Notes: generated by a model from the sequence alone, not told the origin. DNA of 64,000 nucleotides from Sphingomonas phyllosphaerae FA2 (GCF_000427645.1 NZ_KE386571.1:248001-312000); one strand, 5' to 3'. Counted from the first letter of the stretch, positions 18,275 to 28,047 are shown. A program made the numbers and translations.

Positions 18275-19485
18275 ACGTCGCCGGGCTGTTGCGCCTGACG
18301 GGCGCGAATATCGAACATGCCGGGCTCCACAACCAGCGCGTCGTGTTGCACGCGATCCGCGTCGCGGGATCGGCGACGCGGGCGGAAGTCGCGGCGGTCA
18401 CCGGTCTGACCACCGCGACGGTTACCAATATAACCAACCGCTTGCTCGAAGAGGGCCTGCTCGACCGCGCCGGGCAACGGCGCGGCGGACGCGGGCAGCC
18501 GGCAACGCGGTTGTGCGTCAATCCCGACGGCGCGTTCGCGATTGGGATCAACATCGACCGCGATCACCTGACGATGGTGGTGGTCGATTTCGAAGGGCGG
18601 TCGCGTGCGCGGATCAGCCGCGAGGTGGCCTATTCGAGCCCCGAGGACGTCCAGCGCTTCTATCGCGATCATGTCCACAAGCTGCTGGGACAGGGCGGGA
18701 TCGCTCCCGAGGCGCTAAGCGGGATCGGGGTGGCGCGGCCGGACGATCTCGGTGCGATCGACCTGCCCGGGCGACCGCGCGACCATGATCGCTGGTCGAC
18801 GCATGACGTCGCGTCGCTGTTCGCCGGGCCTCTCGACCTGCCGGTGACGGTCGAGAACGACGCCGCGGCGGCGGCGATCGGCGAGATGCAGTTCGGGCTC
18901 GGCCAGCAATATGCGAGCTTTTTCTATCTGTTGATCACCGTCGGGCTGGGCGGGGGCGTGGTGGTCAATTCGCTGTACGATCGCGGTGCGGACGGGCGGA
19001 GCGGCGAGATCGGCTTCCTGATGGTCGAGGGTGAGGACGGGCGGCGCGTACCGTTGCAGGAGGTGCTGTCGATCGCCGGTCTGTCGCGGGCGCTGGAGGC
19101 CAAGGGGTTGGGCGGAAGGGCAATTCATGCGCTCGATCTGGACGATCCGGCGGTGGCGGCGGTGACCGACGCGTGGGTGGCGCGGGCCGCGGCGGCGCTG
19201 GCACCGCCTTTGATTGCAGTGAGTTGCCTGCTGAATCCGGGTGCGGTGCTGGTCGGGGGGCGGTTGCCGGTCGCGCTGGTCGAGCGGCTGGGGCAGGCGA
19301 CCAGTGCGCTGATGCAGCGTGACGGCGGCTATGCGCCTGTTTTGGCACCGATTCGGACGGCGGCGCTGGCGGAGGATTCGCCGGCGATCGGGGCGGCGTT
19401 GCTGGCGTTCGGGCATTTGATGCTGCCGGCCGATACGCCGGGACGACAGCCCGACGCGATGATTTCACGAGACAAAGGGCGGTAG
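18271..19485 (+). CDS. ROK-family transcriptional regulator (non-kinase type)
   Basis: A 404-residue ROK protein. The N-terminal winged helix-turn-helix has TRAEVAAVTGLTTATVTN (about 40-57), followed by an actin-like sugar-binding domain. The phosphate loop is degenerate (AIGINIDRDHL instead of DxGGT), and the usual zinc motif CxCGxxGC is replaced by EDGRRVPLQEV, although NDAAAAAIGE retains the catalytic-type Asp. It is therefore probably a sugar-responsive repressor without kinase activity. The start overlaps the halogenase stop (ATGA), and the glycosidase starts two bases after its own stop. It probably controls this locus in response to the imported sugar. Confidence 0.88.
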   Translation: MNVAGLLRLTGANIEHAGLHNQRVVLHAIRVAGSATRAEVAAVTGLTTATVTNITNRLLEEGLLDRAGQRRGGRGQPATRLCVNPDGAFAIGINIDRDHLTMVVVDFEGRSRARISREVAYSSPEDVQRFYRDHVHKLLGQGGIAPEALSGIGVARPDDLGAIDLPGRPRDHDRWSTHDVASLFAGPLDLPVTVENDAAAAAIGEMQFGLGQQYASFFYLLITVGLGGGVVVNSLYDRGADGRSGEIGFLMVEGEDGRRVPLQEVLSIAGLSRALEAKGLGGRAIHALDLDDPAVAAVTDAWVARAAAALAPPLIAVSCLLNPGAVLVGGRLPVALVERLGQATSALMQRDGGYAPVLAPIRTAALAEDSPAIGAALLAFGHLMLPADTPGRQPDAMISRDKGR

Positions 19486-19486
19486 A

Positions 19487-22400
19487 GTGATGCGCGGGAC
19501 GACGATGATCGCCGGAATGTTGCTGGCGGGGAGCGCGCAGGCGCAGGAAATCGGCAATGCCGGGCCGTACAATGCGCGTTTTCTTCAGGGCGGTATCGGG
19601 GTCGAGCGGCCTTTGGAGCAGGCGGAGGCGCTGGTCGCCGCAGGGGGGCCGTACACGATCGCGACCTGGGTCGACGCGGGTGCGGAGAATGACGCGTCGG
19701 GGACGCTGATCCGGCTTGGAATACCAGCCTCCGCTCGCGCCTTGTCGCTCGAAAAGGGGCGAATGGTGCTGCGTGATGGCACGACGGTGCTGCGCGGTGC
19801 CGTGGTGCCGAAGGGCTGGCATCATCTCGCCGCCGTATCGGACGGCGCGCGGGTGACCTTGTATCTCGACGGCCGCCGCGTCGGTGGTGGCGCGGCGCGA
19901 TCCAGCGCGGTCGCGGCGCAGATCGCGATCGCGCCGGCGGACGCGGGCCAGCCGCATTTCGGCGGACAGCTGATCGACGCACGCGTCACCGGCGCGGCGC
20001 TCGACGCGCGGCAGGTGGCGGCGATCGCGCGGGCGAGGCCCGATGCGGCGCTGGTGCAGATGACCGAGGTCGGGGTCGGCTGGCCGTTTCAGAAGCAGGC
20101 CAATATCGGGCTGACGACCCAGCAGGACGCGTGGACGCTGCCGCAGTCGCGCGACGGTGCCTATACCGCGCCCGTCGCGAAGCCGTTGGCGAATGTCGCG
20201 GTGATGCAGCCGGTGGCGGACGATCGCTGGCAGGTGAACGGCTGGACGCTCGCCGCTGCGCCCGAGGTGAAGGGAGACGGCGCGACGCTGTCGCGGCCCG
20301 GCGCGCCTTCGGGGACGTGGCGCGCGGCGACGGTGCCGGGGACGGTGCTCCAGACGTTGGTCGATCGCGGCGTCTATCCCGATCCCTATTATGGGCTGAA
20401 CAATCTCAAGATCCCCGAAAGCCTCGCGCGGCAGGATTATTGGTATCGCACGCGCTTTACCGTTCCCGCCGCGGCGGCGGGCAAGCGGCTGACTTTGGTG
20501 TTCGGCGGGATCAACTATGCGTCGGAGATCTGGGCGAACGGGCAGCGACTGGGCGAGACGCATGGCGCGTTCGTGCGCGGGCAGTTCGATTATGTGCCGG
20601 TCGCGGGGGAGAATGTCATTGCGGTGCGCGTGTCGCCGCCGCCGCATCCCGGTATCCCGCACGAGCAATCGGTGAGCGCAGGCGTCGGCGAGAATGGCGG
20701 GCAGCTCGCGATCGACGGGCCGACGTTCGTCGCGACCGAGGGCTGGGACTGGATCCCCGGCATCCGTGACCGCAACACCGGGCTGTGGCGGCCCGTCGAG
20801 CTGGTCGCGACCGGCGCGGTGCGGATCGGCGACCCGCATGTTGTGACCGATCTGCCGCTGCCGCGCACCGATCGCGCCGACGTCTATGTCACGGTGCCGC
20901 TCGACAATGCCGGGGCGGCGACGCCGGTGACGGTGCGCGTCGCGTTCGAGGGTGTGACGGTCGAGAAGCAGGTGACCGCCCCGGCGGGCAAGAGCGAGGT
21001 GAGGTTCACGCCCGCCGAGTTCCGCCAGCTGAGCGTCGCCGATCCGAAATTGTGGTGGCCGAACGGCTATGGCGCGCCGCATCTGTATGACGTGACCTAT
21101 CAGGTCGCGGATGCGCGGGGCGTGTCCGACCAGCGCAAGGCGCGGTTCGGGATTCGCGAGGTCAGCTACGACCTGTCGCTGTTCGATGCGGCCGGCGCAA
21201 TGCGGCGCGTTAACGTCCAGACCACCGACGGCGGGCTGGCGGGGACGCCGCTGATCGACATTCGCCACGCCGCGATCAAGCAATCGCCGACCGGCTGGGC
21301 GGAGTCGCTGACCGCGGCGGGCGAGACGTCGCGGGGCGTGACGCCGATCGCCGAGACTTTGCCCGAGCCGCATCTGACGATCCGCGTCAACGGCGTGCGG
21401 ATCGCGGCGCGCGGCGGAAACTGGGGCATGGACGATGCGATGAAGCGCGTCAGCTATGACCGGCTTGCGCCCTATTTCCGCCTCCAGCGCGAGGCGCATA
21501 TGAACATCATCCGCAACTGGATGGGCAATAACAACGAGGAGGAGTTCTTCGACCTCGCCGACGAGAACGGCATGATGGTCCTCAACGACTTCTGGCAGTC
21601 GACGCAGAATTTCCAGATCGAACCGGAAGATGCGTCGCTGTTCCTCGACAACGCGCGCGACACGATCGCGCGCTATCGCAACCATCCGTCGATCATCCTG
21701 TGGTTCGGGCGCAATGAGGGCGTGCCCTATCCGGTGCTCAACGAGGGGCTGGCGAAGGCGGTGTTCGAACTGGACGGCACGCGCTGGTTCACCGGCAGCT
21801 CGAACGTCGTGAACCTGCAGGGGTCGGGGCCGTACAATTACCGTGCGCCGGTCGGCTATTTCACCGATCTCGCCACCGGCTTCTCGGTCGAGACCGGCAC
21901 GCCGTCCTTCTCGACCGCCGAGTCGATCGCCAGCTACGTGCCCGCGGGCGACCGTTGGCCGCTGAGCGACGTGCTCGCCTATCACGACTGGCATTTCGGC
22001 GGGAACGGCGACACCAAGACGTTCATGGCCGCGCTCGACCGCATGTATGGTGCGGGCACCAGCTTCGCCGATTTCGAGCGCAAGGCGCAGATGATGAACC
22101 TCGAAACGCACAAGGCGATGTACGAGGGGTTCCTGGGGCATTTGTGGACCAAGAATTCCGGGCGCTTGCTGTGGATGACGCACCCGGCGTGGCCGTCGAA
22201 CGCGTGGCAGATCTATTCGTGGGATTACGACACACAGGCGTCCTATTACGGGGCGAAGAAGGCGGTCGAGCCGCTGCACGTCCAGCTGAACCTGCCGGGC
22301 AATGAACTGGTGGTGCTCAATACCACGCAGGCCGATGCCAAGGGGCTGATCGCGCGGGTGAAGGTGGTGGGACTCGACAATCGTGAATTGTTCGCGCGCG

Positions 22401-22882
22401 ACACGAAGCTGGATGCGCTCGCCAATCGTGCGACCGCGCTGGCGGCGGTGCCGCTCGACGGGCTGTTCGCGGCGAACCCGATGGTGCTGGTCAAGCTGTC
22501 GCTGATCGGCGCGGACGGGGCGGCGGTGTCGGAGAACTTCTACTGGCGCGGGCGTGATGAGAGCGCCTATCGCGCGCTCGATACGCTGGCGCCGGCGGCG
22601 CTGACCGCGCGCGCGGCGGCGGCGGTGGTCGAGGGCAATGATCGCGTCTTGCGCGTGACGCTGGCGAACGACACCGCGACGCCCGCGCTCAACGCCAAGC
22701 TGACGCTGGTCGACGCGGCGGGCAAGCGCATCCTGCCGGCGTTCTACGACGACAATTACGTCTCGCTGCTGCCCGGCGAGCGGCGTGAGATCGCGATCCG
22801 TTATCCGGCGGCGGTCGCGGGCGCGCCGCGTGTGACGCTGTCCGGGTGGAACGTGCCCGCCGCGACGATCCCGGCCGGGTGA
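19487..22882 (+). CDS. Glycoside hydrolase family 2 protein with N-terminal LamG-like domain
   Basis: A 1131-residue exported enzyme, probably an exo-beta-mannosidase or exo-beta-glucosaminidase. A short signal peptide ends at AQAQ. Residues about 25-190 form a concanavalin/LamG-like domain (WHHLAAVSDGARVTLYLDGR). The GH2 part has the sugar-binding domain (YWYRTRFTVPAAAAGKRL), the Ig-like domain (LWWPNGYG), and a TIM barrel with MNIIRNWMGNN, acid/base glutamate in WFGRNEG and candidate nucleophile in FSVETGTPSF. The layout resembles the mannosidase/exo-chitosanase branch rather than beta-galactosidases. It is cotranscribed with ROK. Confidence 0.88.
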   Translation: MMRGTTMIAGMLLAGSAQAQEIGNAGPYNARFLQGGIGVERPLEQAEALVAAGGPYTIATWVDAGAENDASGTLIRLGIPASARALSLEKGRMVLRDGTTVLRGAVVPKGWHHLAAVSDGARVTLYLDGRRVGGGAARSSAVAAQIAIAPADAGQPHFGGQLIDARVTGAALDARQVAAIARARPDAALVQMTEVGVGWPFQKQANIGLTTQQDAWTLPQSRDGAYTAPVAKPLANVAVMQPVADDRWQVNGWTLAAAPEVKGDGATLSRPGAPSGTWRAATVPGTVLQTLVDRGVYPDPYYGLNNLKIPESLARQDYWYRTRFTVPAAAAGKRLTLVFGGINYASEIWANGQRLGETHGAFVRGQFDYVPVAGENVIAVRVSPPPHPGIPHEQSVSAGVGENGGQLAIDGPTFVATEGWDWIPGIRDRNTGLWRPVELVATGAVRIGDPHVVTDLPLPRTDRADVYVTVPLDNAGAATPVTVRVAFEGVTVEKQVTAPAGKSEVRFTPAEFRQLSVADPKLWWPNGYGAPHLYDVTYQVADARGVSDQRKARFGIREVSYDLSLFDAAGAMRRVNVQTTDGGLAGTPLIDIRHAAIKQSPTGWAESLTAAGETSRGVTPIAETLPEPHLTIRVNGVRIAARGGNWGMDDAMKRVSYDRLAPYFRLQREAHMNIIRNWMGNNNEEEFFDLADENGMMVLNDFWQSTQNFQIEPEDASLFLDNARDTIARYRNHPSIILWFGRNEGVPYPVLNEGLAKAVFELDGTRWFTGSSNVVNLQGSGPYNYRAPVGYFTDLATGFSVETGTPSFSTAESIASYVPAGDRWPLSDVLAYHDWHFGGNGDTKTFMAALDRMYGAGTSFADFERKAQMMNLETHKAMYEGFLGHLWTKNSGRLLWMTHPAWPSNAWQIYSWDYDTQASYYGAKKAVEPLHVQLNLPGNELVVLNTTQADAKGLIARVKVVGLDNRELFARDTKLDALANRATALAAVPLDGLFAANPMVLVKLSLIGADGAAVSENFYWRGRDESAYRALDTLAPAALTARAAAAVVEGNDRVLRVTLANDTATPALNAKLTLVDAAGKRILPAFYDDNYVSLLPGERREIAIRYPAAVAGAPRVTLSGWNVPAATIPAG

Positions 22883-22917
22883 TTGACGACGCGGGACAAA
22901 AAGCGTTGGCTGCGGTC

Positions 22918-24015
22918 ATGAATGATGATCGAACCCTGATGATGACACGGCGCGGCTGCGTCGGTGGCCTGCTGGCGCTGGGCGCGTTGCCGGTGCGGGC
23001 GGCGGTCGCCGCGCCGGCCCTGTGGGTCGGGACCTATGTGGCCGAGGGCGGGGCGGGCGTGGTGCCGCTGCGCAAGGTCGGCGACGCGTGGGGGAGCGGG
23101 GCCGCGGTGGCGGGCATCCGCAACGCCTCGTTTGCGGTCGGCGGCGCGCGCGGGCTGCGCTACGTGCTCGACGAGCAACAGAAGGGCGGGCTGGGGGTCT
23201 ACGATCGTGGCTTCCGCCGGGTCGCGGCGTCGTCGACGCTGGGCGCGGACCCGTGCCATGCCGCGTTGTCGCCGGACGGCGGGATACTGGCGGCGGCCAA
23301 TTATTCGAGCGGGAGCGTCGCGCTTTGGACGCTCGATCGGGCGACTGGGCTGCCGAAGGGGCCGGTGCTCGCGCTTCAGCACAAGGGCAGCGGCCCCAAC
23401 AAGGAGCGGCAGGCCGGGCCGCATGCGCATTGGGTTGGCTTTACGCGCGACGGGCGAACGCTGCATTCGGTCGATCTGGGCGCGGACACGATCTTCGCGC
23501 ATCGGCTCGGGGCGGCTGGCGTCACGGGGACCGATATCGCCTATCGCGCGGTGCCGGGATCGGGGCCGCGGCATCTGGCGCGGCATCCGCGCGTGCCGGT
23601 CGCCTATCTGGTCGCCGAACTGGCGAACACGGTGACGGTGTTGCGCGCGTTGCCGGACGGGCGCCTCGTGGCGCGCAAGGTGCTGTCCACGGTGCCCGCC
23701 GGCTACCGCGGCGAGAGCTATGCCGGGCATATCGCGATGAACGCGACGGGGACGCGGCTGTATGTCTCCAACCGCGGGCACGACAGTATCGCGACCTTCG
23801 CGATCGACAGCCGGGGCGAGCTGCGGCTGATCGGGCATGTCGCGAGCGGCGGGCATTGGCCGCGCTATTTCCGGTTGCTGGAGGCATCTGGCGAGATGCT
23901 GGTCGCCAACCAGCGATCGGGCGATGTCGCGCGGCTGCCGGTCGGGCGTGACGGGGTGCCGTTGCGTCCGACGCAGGTGGTGCGGATTCCCTCGGCGGTG
24001 TTCATCGGCGTGTGA
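22918..24015 (+). CDS. Exported lactonase-family seven-bladed beta-propeller protein
   Basis: A 365-residue protein of the 6-phosphogluconolactonase/YbhE-type propeller family. A Tat-like signal (TRRGCVGGLLALGALPV) follows an N-terminal region. Blades are visible in repeated patterns such as PCHAALSPDGGILAAANYSSG, HAHWVGFTRDGRTLHSVDLG and GHIAMNATGTRLYVSNRGHDS, with the family histidine/arginine positions kept. It may hydrolyse sugar lactones released or oxidised by the upstream system. The frame is open from 22846, overlapping the glycosidase; the ATG at 22918 leaves the signal near the N terminus, and 22939 is also possible. Confidence 0.82.
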   Translation: MNDDRTLMMTRRGCVGGLLALGALPVRAAVAAPALWVGTYVAEGGAGVVPLRKVGDAWGSGAAVAGIRNASFAVGGARGLRYVLDEQQKGGLGVYDRGFRRVAASSTLGADPCHAALSPDGGILAAANYSSGSVALWTLDRATGLPKGPVLALQHKGSGPNKERQAGPHAHWVGFTRDGRTLHSVDLGADTIFAHRLGAAGVTGTDIAYRAVPGSGPRHLARHPRVPVAYLVAELANTVTVLRALPDGRLVARKVLSTVPAGYRGESYAGHIAMNATGTRLYVSNRGHDSIATFAIDSRGELRLIGHVASGGHWPRYFRLLEASGEMLVANQRSGDVARLPVGRDGVPLRPTQVVRIPSAVFIGV

Positions 24016-24093
24016 CGACTATTGTCGCGCGCGGGGCTTCCGCCGCGCGAAATGATTGTTATCCTGTGTTTCTGTCTGAAGATGGAGAGTGGG

Positions 24094-24585
24094 ATGTCGA
24101 TCGTCGTCAATGGCTTGGCGGTGGACCCGCCCGGCGATCCGCGCGTCTCGCTGCTGGATCACCTCCGCGAGACCTTGCACCTGACCGGCACCAAGAAGGG
24201 CTGCAATCAGGGCGCGTGCGGGGCGTGCACGGTGCTGGTCGACGGTGAGCGCATCCTGTCGTGCCTCGCGCTGGCGGTGCAGTACGACGGGCGCGACATC
24301 ACGACGATCGAGGGGCTGGCGGAGGGCGATGCGCTGCATCCGTTGCAGGCCGCGTTCATCGAACATGACGGGTTTCAGTGCGGCTATTGCACGCCGGGGC
24401 AGATTTGCTCGGCGATCGGGATGGCGGCGGAGGCGAAGCGGGGCGTGCCGAGCCATGTCTCCGCCGATCTGGGCGGCGCGGTGACGCTGACGCGCGCGGA
24501 GGTGCAGGAGCGGATGAGCGGCAATCTCTGCCGCTGCGGCGCGCATAACGGGATCATCGACGCCATTCTGGAGACGGTGGCATGA
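24094..24585 (+). CDS. paoA: Aldehyde oxidoreductase, [2Fe-2S] subunit (PaoA-like)
   Basis: Electron-transfer subunit of a periplasmic-type molybdenum aldehyde dehydrogenase (xanthine oxidase family). The 163-residue product carries both clusters: CNQGACGACTVL with a later LSC, and the C-terminal CGYCTPGQ plus CRCGAH. GGAGAGTGGG directly precedes the ATG at 24094, giving MSIVVNGL. Unlike E. coli PaoA, no long Tat leader is seen from this start; upstream in-frame codons are open but do not form a twin-arginine signal. It overlaps the next gene by ATGA. Confidence 0.9.
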   Translation: MSIVVNGLAVDPPGDPRVSLLDHLRETLHLTGTKKGCNQGACGACTVLVDGERILSCLALAVQYDGRDITTIEGLAEGDALHPLQAAFIEHDGFQCGYCTPGQICSAIGMAAEAKRGVPSHVSADLGGAVTLTRAEVQERMSGNLCRCGAHNGIIDAILETVA

Positions 24586-25571
24586 CGCCGTTCCGCTACG
24601 ACCGGGCCGGCGATGTCGCCGAGGCGGTGCGGATGGGGAATGCGCCGGGCGCGGCCTACTTGGGCGGCGGGACCAATCTGGTCGACCTGTTGCGCGAGAC
24701 GGTCGCGCGGCCGGAGCGGCTGGTCGATGTCTCGGCGCTGTCGGGTGCGATCAGCGAAACCGACGACGGCGGGTTGCTGATCGGGGCGGGGGTGCGCAAC
24801 ACCGCTTTGGCGGCGCATCCGGTGGTGCGGGAGCGCTATCCGGTCTTGGCGCGCGCGATCCTTGCGGGGGCGTCGGCGCAGATCAGGAACATGGCGACGG
24901 TCGGCGGCAATCTGATGCAGCGGACGCGCTGCACCTATTTCTACGATACCGACGGCTCGCGTTGCAACAAGCGGGAGCCGGGGAGCGGGTGTGACGCGCG
25001 GGGCGGGTTCACGCGCATCCATGCGGTGCTCGGCGCGAGCGAGGCGTGTGTCGCGACGCATCCGTCCGATATGTGCGTGGCGCTCGCGGCGCTGGATGCG
25101 GTGGTGCATGTCGAGCGCCAAGGCGCGACGCGGACGGTGGCGTTCGGGGACTTCCACCGCCTGCCGGGCGAGCGGCCCGATCTGGATACGGTGCTGGAGC
25201 CGGGCGAGCTGATTACCGCCGTCGAGTTGCCGGCGCTGTCGGTCGCGGCGCGGTCGACGTATCGCAAGGTGCGGGATCGGGCGAGCTATGCCTTTGCGCT
25301 GATCTCGGTGGCGGCGGCGCTGGAGATGGAGGGCGAGCAGGTCGCGGACATTCGTGTCGCGTTCGGCGGGGTGGCGCACAAGCCGTGGCGCGCGACGCAG
25401 GTTGAGGGCGCGCTGCGCGGGGCGGCGCTGACCGACGAGGCGATCGGGGCGGCGGCGGCGCTTGAGTTCGCCGATGCGCAATTGTTGCGCGACAATGCGT
25501 TCAAGCCGGCGCTGGCGACGCGGACCTTGATCGCGGTGCTGAACGCGCTGAAGACGGGAGAGACGGCATGA
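24582..25571 (+). CDS. paoB: Aldehyde oxidoreductase, FAD subunit with extra Fe-S cysteines (PaoB-like)
   Basis: FAD-binding subunit of 329 residues. Flavin motifs are YLGGGTNLVDLL and the later ATVGGNLMQRTRC. A cysteine-rich insertion (TRCTYFYDTDGSRCNKREPG and GSGCDA) matches the PaoB/YagS type, which binds an additional [4Fe-4S] cluster, and separates it from ordinary xanthine dehydrogenase FAD subunits. It is translationally coupled on both sides by ATGA overlaps. The substrates of PaoABC enzymes are mainly aromatic aldehydes. Confidence 0.9.
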   Translation: MTPFRYDRAGDVAEAVRMGNAPGAAYLGGGTNLVDLLRETVARPERLVDVSALSGAISETDDGGLLIGAGVRNTALAAHPVVRERYPVLARAILAGASAQIRNMATVGGNLMQRTRCTYFYDTDGSRCNKREPGSGCDARGGFTRIHAVLGASEACVATHPSDMCVALAALDAVVHVERQGATRTVAFGDFHRLPGERPDLDTVLEPGELITAVELPALSVAARSTYRKVRDRASYAFALISVAAALEMEGEQVADIRVAFGGVAHKPWRATQVEGALRGAALTDEAIGAAAALEFADAQLLRDNAFKPALATRTLIAVLNALKTGETA

Positions 25572-27910
25572 GCATCGTCGACGACGCCAAGCAGGTCGCG
25601 CAGGGGCTGATGATGGGGGCGATGCAGAAATTGGTGCCGCTCGCGCCCGACAGCTGGATTCCGGGCGGCAAGCCTGACCCGCTGATCGCGCGCAAGCACG
25701 GGCTGATCGGGACGCCGGTGTCGCGGCTGGACGGCGCGCTGAAGGTGACGGGCGCGGCGGCGTTTGCGGCGGAATATCGTTTCGAGCACATGACCTATGC
25801 GGCGCTGGTCTATGCGACGATCGCGCGCGGGCGCGTCGCGGCGATCGACAGCGCGGCGGCGGAAGCTGCGCCGGGCGTGGTGCTGGTGATGACGCACCTC
25901 AACGCGCCGCGGATGAAGAACATGCCGGTGTTCGGGTCGTCGCCGAACGCGGTCGGGCCGCACAACCTGCCGGTGCTTCAGGACGACCGCATCCACTGGA
26001 ACGGGCAGCCGGTCGCGTGCGTGCTCGCCGAGACGCAGGAGCAGGCCGATCATGCCGCGTCGCTGCTGAACGTCAGCTATGACGCCGAACCCTCGACCAC
26101 CACGGTCGCCGGGGCGGTGGCGAACGGGACCGAGCAGGCGATGTTCTTCGGCCAGCCGCTGCGCAACGACGTCGGCGATGCCGAGGCGCTGCTGGCGAAG
26201 GCGCCGGTCAAGGTCGACCAGACCTATCGCACGCCGCGCCACAACCACAATCCGATCGAGCCGCACGCCGCGACGATCGCGTGGGTCGACGGTGGGCTGG
26301 TGATTCACGACGCCAGCCAGATGGTCTCGCAACAGGCCGAGTCGATCGGTGCGGTGTTCGGGCTGGCGGCGGACAAGGTGCGGCTGACCTCGCCCTATGT
26401 CGGCGGCGGGTTCGGCAGCAAGGGGCTGTGGGACCATCAGGTGATCGGCGCGGCGGCGGCGAAGCTGGCGGGACGCCCGGTGCGGATCACGCTGTCGCGC
26501 GAGGGCGTGTACCGAACGGTCGGCGGGCGGACGCTGACCGAGCAGCGCGTCGCGATCGGCGCGCAAGCGGACGGGACGTTCGACGCGATCGTCCACACCG
26601 GCATGTCGGTGATGACCCCGCACAACAACATGCCCGAGCCGTTCATCCTCGGCACGCGCTGTACCTATGCCGCGCGCAGCTTCGCGCTGAAGGTCGAGGT
26701 GGCGCGGATGAACATGCTCGCCAACACCTTCATGCGCGCGCCGGGCGAGGCGGTCGGCACCTTCGCGCTGGAGGTGGCGGTCGACGAGCTGGCGGTGGAG
26801 CTGGGGATCGATCCGGTCGAGCTGCGTCTCCTCAACGAGCCCGAGAAGGACCCGCTGAGCGGCGTGCCCTTCTCGTCGCGGCATATCGTCACCGCATGGC
26901 GGCAGGGGGCGGAGCGGTTCGGCTGGGCCGGGCGCGATCCGCGCGCCGGGGTGCGGCGCGAGGGCGAGTGGCTGATCGGCACCGGCTGCGCGACCGGCAC
27001 CTATCCCTATTACCGGATGCCCGGCGCGGAGGCGCGGATCACGCTGACGCGCGACGGCGATGCGGTGCGCGCGCAGGTCGACGTAGCGGCGGCGGAGATG
27101 GGGATGGGCACCTCCACCACCACCGCGATCGTCGCGGCGGAGCGGTTGGGGCTGCCGATCGAACAGGTCGAGGTCGGATACGGCGACTCGGCGATTCCTG
27201 GCGCGATCATGGCGGGTGGGTCGCAGCAGACCGCGGCGATCGGCGCGGCGGTGATCGGGGCGCATAATGCTTTGGTCGCCGATCTGCTCAAGCTGGCGGG
27301 CAACGACTCGCCGCTGGCGGGGCTGTCGGCGGACGAGGTCGGGAGCATCGACGGTGGGCTGGCGAGCCGCACCGATCCGTCGCGACGCGAGAGCTACGCC
27401 TCGATCCTGTCGCGTGCGCAGCGCGGTGCGGTGTCGGTGACCAAGGCGGGGTCGATGCCGCTGGAGCTGATGCACTGGTCGATGCACTCGCACAGCGCGA
27501 TCTTCTGCGAGGTGCGGGTCAATGCGGTGACCGGCGAGCTGCGGGTCAGCCGCTTGCTGGGGTCGTTCGATTGCGGGCGTATCCTCAACCCGCGCACCGC
27601 CGCCAGCCAGTTCCGCGGCGGGATGATCATGGGGCTGGGGATGGCGCTGATGGAGGAGACGCAGTTCGACGAGCGCAACGGGCGGATCATGAACCCGAGC
27701 CTCGCCGAATATCATCTGCCGGTGCATATGGACGTGCCCGAGATCGACGTGCTGTGGACCGACATCCCCGATCCGCACACGCCGATGGGCGCGCACGGGA
27801 TCGGCGAGATCGGGATCACCGGCGTCGCGGCGGCGGTCGCCAACGCGGTGTGGCATGCGACGGGCAAGCGCGTGCGGGAGCTGCCGATTACGTTGGACAA
27901 GTTGTTGTGA
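25568..27910 (+). CDS. paoC: Aldehyde oxidoreductase, molybdenum cofactor subunit (PaoC-like)
   Basis: Catalytic subunit of 780 residues. It has the molybdopterin-binding loop GGGFGSKG (about 278-285), the N-terminal IGTPVSRLDGALKVTGAAAF, and the active-site glutamate in GAHGIGEIGITG near the C terminus. The length fits PaoC. It probably oxidises aldehydes to acids, using molybdopterin cytosine dinucleotide. No maturation chaperone (PaoD/XdhC type) gene follows; the next feature is a palindromic repeat and an unrelated deaminase, so the chaperone must lie elsewhere. Confidence 0.92.
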   Translation: MSIVDDAKQVAQGLMMGAMQKLVPLAPDSWIPGGKPDPLIARKHGLIGTPVSRLDGALKVTGAAAFAAEYRFEHMTYAALVYATIARGRVAAIDSAAAEAAPGVVLVMTHLNAPRMKNMPVFGSSPNAVGPHNLPVLQDDRIHWNGQPVACVLAETQEQADHAASLLNVSYDAEPSTTTVAGAVANGTEQAMFFGQPLRNDVGDAEALLAKAPVKVDQTYRTPRHNHNPIEPHAATIAWVDGGLVIHDASQMVSQQAESIGAVFGLAADKVRLTSPYVGGGFGSKGLWDHQVIGAAAAKLAGRPVRITLSREGVYRTVGGRTLTEQRVAIGAQADGTFDAIVHTGMSVMTPHNNMPEPFILGTRCTYAARSFALKVEVARMNMLANTFMRAPGEAVGTFALEVAVDELAVELGIDPVELRLLNEPEKDPLSGVPFSSRHIVTAWRQGAERFGWAGRDPRAGVRREGEWLIGTGCATGTYPYYRMPGAEARITLTRDGDAVRAQVDVAAAEMGMGTSTTTAIVAAERLGLPIEQVEVGYGDSAIPGAIMAGGSQQTAAIGAAVIGAHNALVADLLKLAGNDSPLAGLSADEVGSIDGGLASRTDPSRRESYASILSRAQRGAVSVTKAGSMPLELMHWSMHSHSAIFCEVRVNAVTGELRVSRLLGSFDCGRILNPRTAASQFRGGMIMGLGMALMEETQFDERNGRIMNPSLAEYHLPVHMDVPEIDVLWTDIPDPHTPMGAHGIGEIGITGVAAAVANAVWHATGKRVRELPITLDKLL

Positions 27911-27927
27911 GGTGAGCCGGCGCTTTC

Positions 27928-28012
27928 GTCATTGCGAGCGTAGCGAAGCAATCCAGGGCGTCTTGGTCCGGCCCTGGATTGCTTCCCCCGGCCTTCGCCG
28001 GTCGCAATGACG
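27928..28012. repeat. Diverged family B palindrome
   Basis: The left arm GTCATTGCGAGCGTAGCG...ATCCAGGGC pairs with GCCCTGGATTGCTTC...; the distal right arm has been replaced by CCCCCGGCCTTCGCCGG before GTCGCAATGAC, itself a small hairpin. Lies between paoC and the deaminase gene. Confidence 0.8.
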
Positions 28013-28047
28013 TGGGGGAGAGTGTCAGTCGGTTGCGACGAAGAAAG

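Noticed and set aside
18965..22279. Open frame of about 1100 codons antisense to ROK and the family 2 glycosidase
   Set aside because: Arg/Pro/His-rich low-complexity translation without homology; a by-product of GC-rich third positions.
25286..27856. Open frame of about 850 codons antisense to the paoB/paoC-like genes
   Set aside because: No domain or start signal; the sense genes are certain.
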